This document shows, one piece after another, positions 62,632 through 64,000 of a stretch of DNA of 64,000 bases (the stretch's first letter is position 1; the number at the start of each line of letters is the position of its first letter). The position numbers and the translations under genes are program-made. The notes below the pieces were generated by a model. It was not told the DNA's origin and searched no databases. It saw only the letters and a list, made by a program, of their open reading frames with translations. Origin of the DNA: Staphylococcus durrellii (GTDB lineage: Bacteria > Bacillota > Bacilli > Staphylococcales > Staphylococcaceae). The stretch is from contig NZ_JADIIO010000001.1 in assembly GCF_015594545.1 (NCBI RefSeq), forward strand, positions 496,001 to 560,000. Direction: 5' to 3'.

Positions 62632-63987
62632 TTATTTTATGTTAGCTTCAGTTGCATTTGTTCTAGAACGTAAATCTGCTTCTATTTCTTCTAAACTACG
62701 ACCTCTTGTTTCAGGTAAATATTTAATAACAAATATTAGCGAGACAATACCGATAACTGCGAAGATTAAGAAGACTTGTTCAACTGGTAAGATATCTGTC
62801 AATATTGGGAATAACTGTGCGACTAACAAGCTTCCGATTGACAATATCAATGCTGCAAAACCAGTTGCTGCGCCACGTGCGCGCATTGGGAATAGTTCTG
62901 GTAACATAACCCATAATACTGGTCCCCAAGTAAAACCAAAGAAAATAATGAATAATGTTAAACATAAAATAATAATCCAGGCAGAAGATTGAATACCAAT
63001 CATCCAAATTAAAATTGCCATAATCAACAGTGAAGCCACCATACCAATATTACCAATAACTAAAAGTTTCTTACGATCAATTTTATCGATAATGAATATA
63101 GCTACTATAGTAATAAGTACATTGACAGTACCGATACCAACTGTGCCTAAGATTGAAGTTGCATCCCCTAATCCTGCTTTACTAAAAATCGATGGTGCGT
63201 AATAAATAATGGCATTAATACCAATTATTTGTTGGAATAGGGCGAAAAATGAACCAATAATTAATGTTGGACGTAACCATGGAGACTTTAATACATTCCA
63301 AGTGCTTTCAGAAATTCGATTAATCTCTTTCATGTCAGCAATTTCTTTATTGATTTCATGTTCTTTAAATGTCATTTTCATAACTTCTCTAGCAGCCTGC
63401 TCACTCTTATGTTCTAATAACCATCTCGGGCTTTCAGGCATAAATGCTACACCTATTAATAATATTAGTGATGGAATGACTGCTAAACCTAACATCCATC
63501 TCCAACCATCGATTGGTGTAAATGCATAGTTAATTAAGTATGAAGATAAAATACCAATAGTGATCATTAATTGGTTTAAAGAACTTAGTGAGCCCCTTTG
63601 TTCTGTCGGCGCCATTTCAGATAAGTATACAGGCACGATAGCGGTAGAACCCCCAACTGCTAAACCTATCACTAAGCGTCCAATTACTAATATTGGCATT
63701 GATGGTGCTAATGCTAATATTAGAGCGCCAATAATATATATAATGGCAATGATAAACACGACACGTCTACGCCCTAATTTATCTGACATTGGCCCACTTG
63801 CACCCGAACCAAATATCGCCCCAACTAACATAGAAGCTACGACTAAACCTTCAGTAAAGCTATTGAGCGGAATATCATTTTTAATAAATAGTAGTGCGCC
63901 GGATATAACTCCCATATCATATCCGTACAATAAACCACCTAGAGCGCCTAGAAAGAAAATCAATTTTTTGTTTATTTTAATTCCCAT
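62632..63987 (-). CDS. glcP: Sugar porter MFS, GlcP-like glucose/H+ symporter
   Basis: The 451-residue, 12-helix transporter closely resembles GlcP of S. epidermidis, a glucose/H+ symporter of known structure: GALGGLLYGYDMGVISGALL with the proton-coupling Asp24, GRLVIGLAVGG, VYLSEMAPTEQRGSL, QQIIGINAIIYY and PETRGRSLEEIE. The residue after Asp24 is Met where GlcP has Asn. GAGGGG lies before the ATG near the window's right edge. Other sugar porter substrates (xylose, arabinose, inositol) are possible. Confidence 0.88.
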   Translation of the reverse strand: MGIKINKKLIFFLGALGGLLYGYDMGVISGALLFIKNDIPLNSFTEGLVVASMLVGAIFGSGASGPMSDKLGRRRVVFIIAIIYIIGALILALAPSMPILVIGRLVIGLAVGGSTAIVPVYLSEMAPTEQRGSLSSLNQLMITIGILSSYLINYAFTPIDGWRWMLGLAVIPSLILLIGVAFMPESPRWLLEHKSEQAAREVMKMTFKEHEINKEIADMKEINRISESTWNVLKSPWLRPTLIIGSFFALFQQIIGINAIIYYAPSIFSKAGLGDATSILGTVGIGTVNVLITIVAIFIIDKIDRKKLLVIGNIGMVASLLIMAILIWMIGIQSSAWIIILCLTLFIIFFGFTWGPVLWVMLPELFPMRARGAATGFAALILSIGSLLVAQLFPILTDILPVEQVFLIFAVIGIVSLIFVIKYLPETRGRSLEEIEADLRSRTNATEANIK

Positions 63988-64000
63988 ATTTTAACCCCTC

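Overview
The window is a single AT-rich (low-GC) chromosomal segment from a Firmicute and reads as a Staphylococcus core/accessory chromosome. Several proteins match staphylococcal proteins I know: SarZ, IruO, NorB, staphylococcal DsbA, OpuCABCD, the GlcP glucose/H+ symporter and a short IsaA/SceD-type wall protein. Shine-Dalgarno sites are strong (AAGGAGG type), TTG/GTG starts are used in places, and rho-independent hairpins are compact. The profile (carnitine breakdown, polyol genes, many transporters) suits a coagulase-negative species of the saprophyticus/xylosus/cohnii type, but species cannot be fixed from the sequence alone. I see no rRNA, tRNA, CRISPR array, insertion sequence or prophage.

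Layout. 1-8.5 kb: a partial AbgT transporter, a short-chain dehydrogenase, an M42 aminopeptidase, a membrane-anchored glutamate-synthase-like flavoprotein, a FetAB-type exporter and an MFS pump. 8.6-16.8 kb: a TetR regulator, a three-gene carnitine degradation operon (BKACE, L-carnitine dehydrogenase, thioesterase), then opuCABCD and an esterase that appears to belong to the same transcript as opuC. 17-31 kb: NorB-like pump, RocB-like peptidase, CPA1 antiporter, metallophosphoesterase, C39-like peptidase, Bcr/CflA pump, glycerate kinase, amidohydrolase, GtrA protein, CDF transporter, with one decayed coding region at 25.5-25.7 kb. 31-38 kb: cell-wall protein, gpmA, a 37-residue basic protein, a drug pump, ASCH protein, DUF4467-like lipoprotein, DsbA, a Zur-controlled zinc-binding lipoprotein and YceI. 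38-52 kb: small enzymes, Rrf2 regulator, formate/nitrite channel, Hsp20, SarZ, GltT, AraC regulator, amidase, CorA, a TetR/YhgE divergent pair and a Na/Pi cotransporter. 52-57.3 kb: a carbohydrate cluster (SDR, DeoR regulator, zinc alcohol dehydrogenase, split DhaK and DhaL, RpiB). 57.5-64 kb: copper genes (YcnJ-YcnI-DUF2871), Fur-controlled IruO, acetyltransferase, TSUP permease and GlcP.

How the parts fit. The carnitine block would import carnitine by OpuC and convert it through dehydrocarnitine and betainyl-CoA to glycine betaine plus acetoacetate, linking osmoprotection with carbon supply; the esterase may free carnitine or choline from esters. The 52-57 kb block has the architecture known for tetritol (threitol/erythritol) catabolism: polyol oxidation, kinase, and RpiB-type isomerase, with two catabolite-repression (cre) sites and a 21-bp-spaced direct repeat expected to bind the DeoR protein. 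Metal handling is scattered: a near-consensus Zur box before the zinc-binding lipoprotein, a perfect 7-1-7 Fur box before iruO, and a copper cluster beside it whose secreted proteins would both begin with histidine after signal-peptide cleavage.

Many gene starts were corrected here to sit behind a convincing ribosome-binding site; all functional names rest on recalled family features, not on database searches.
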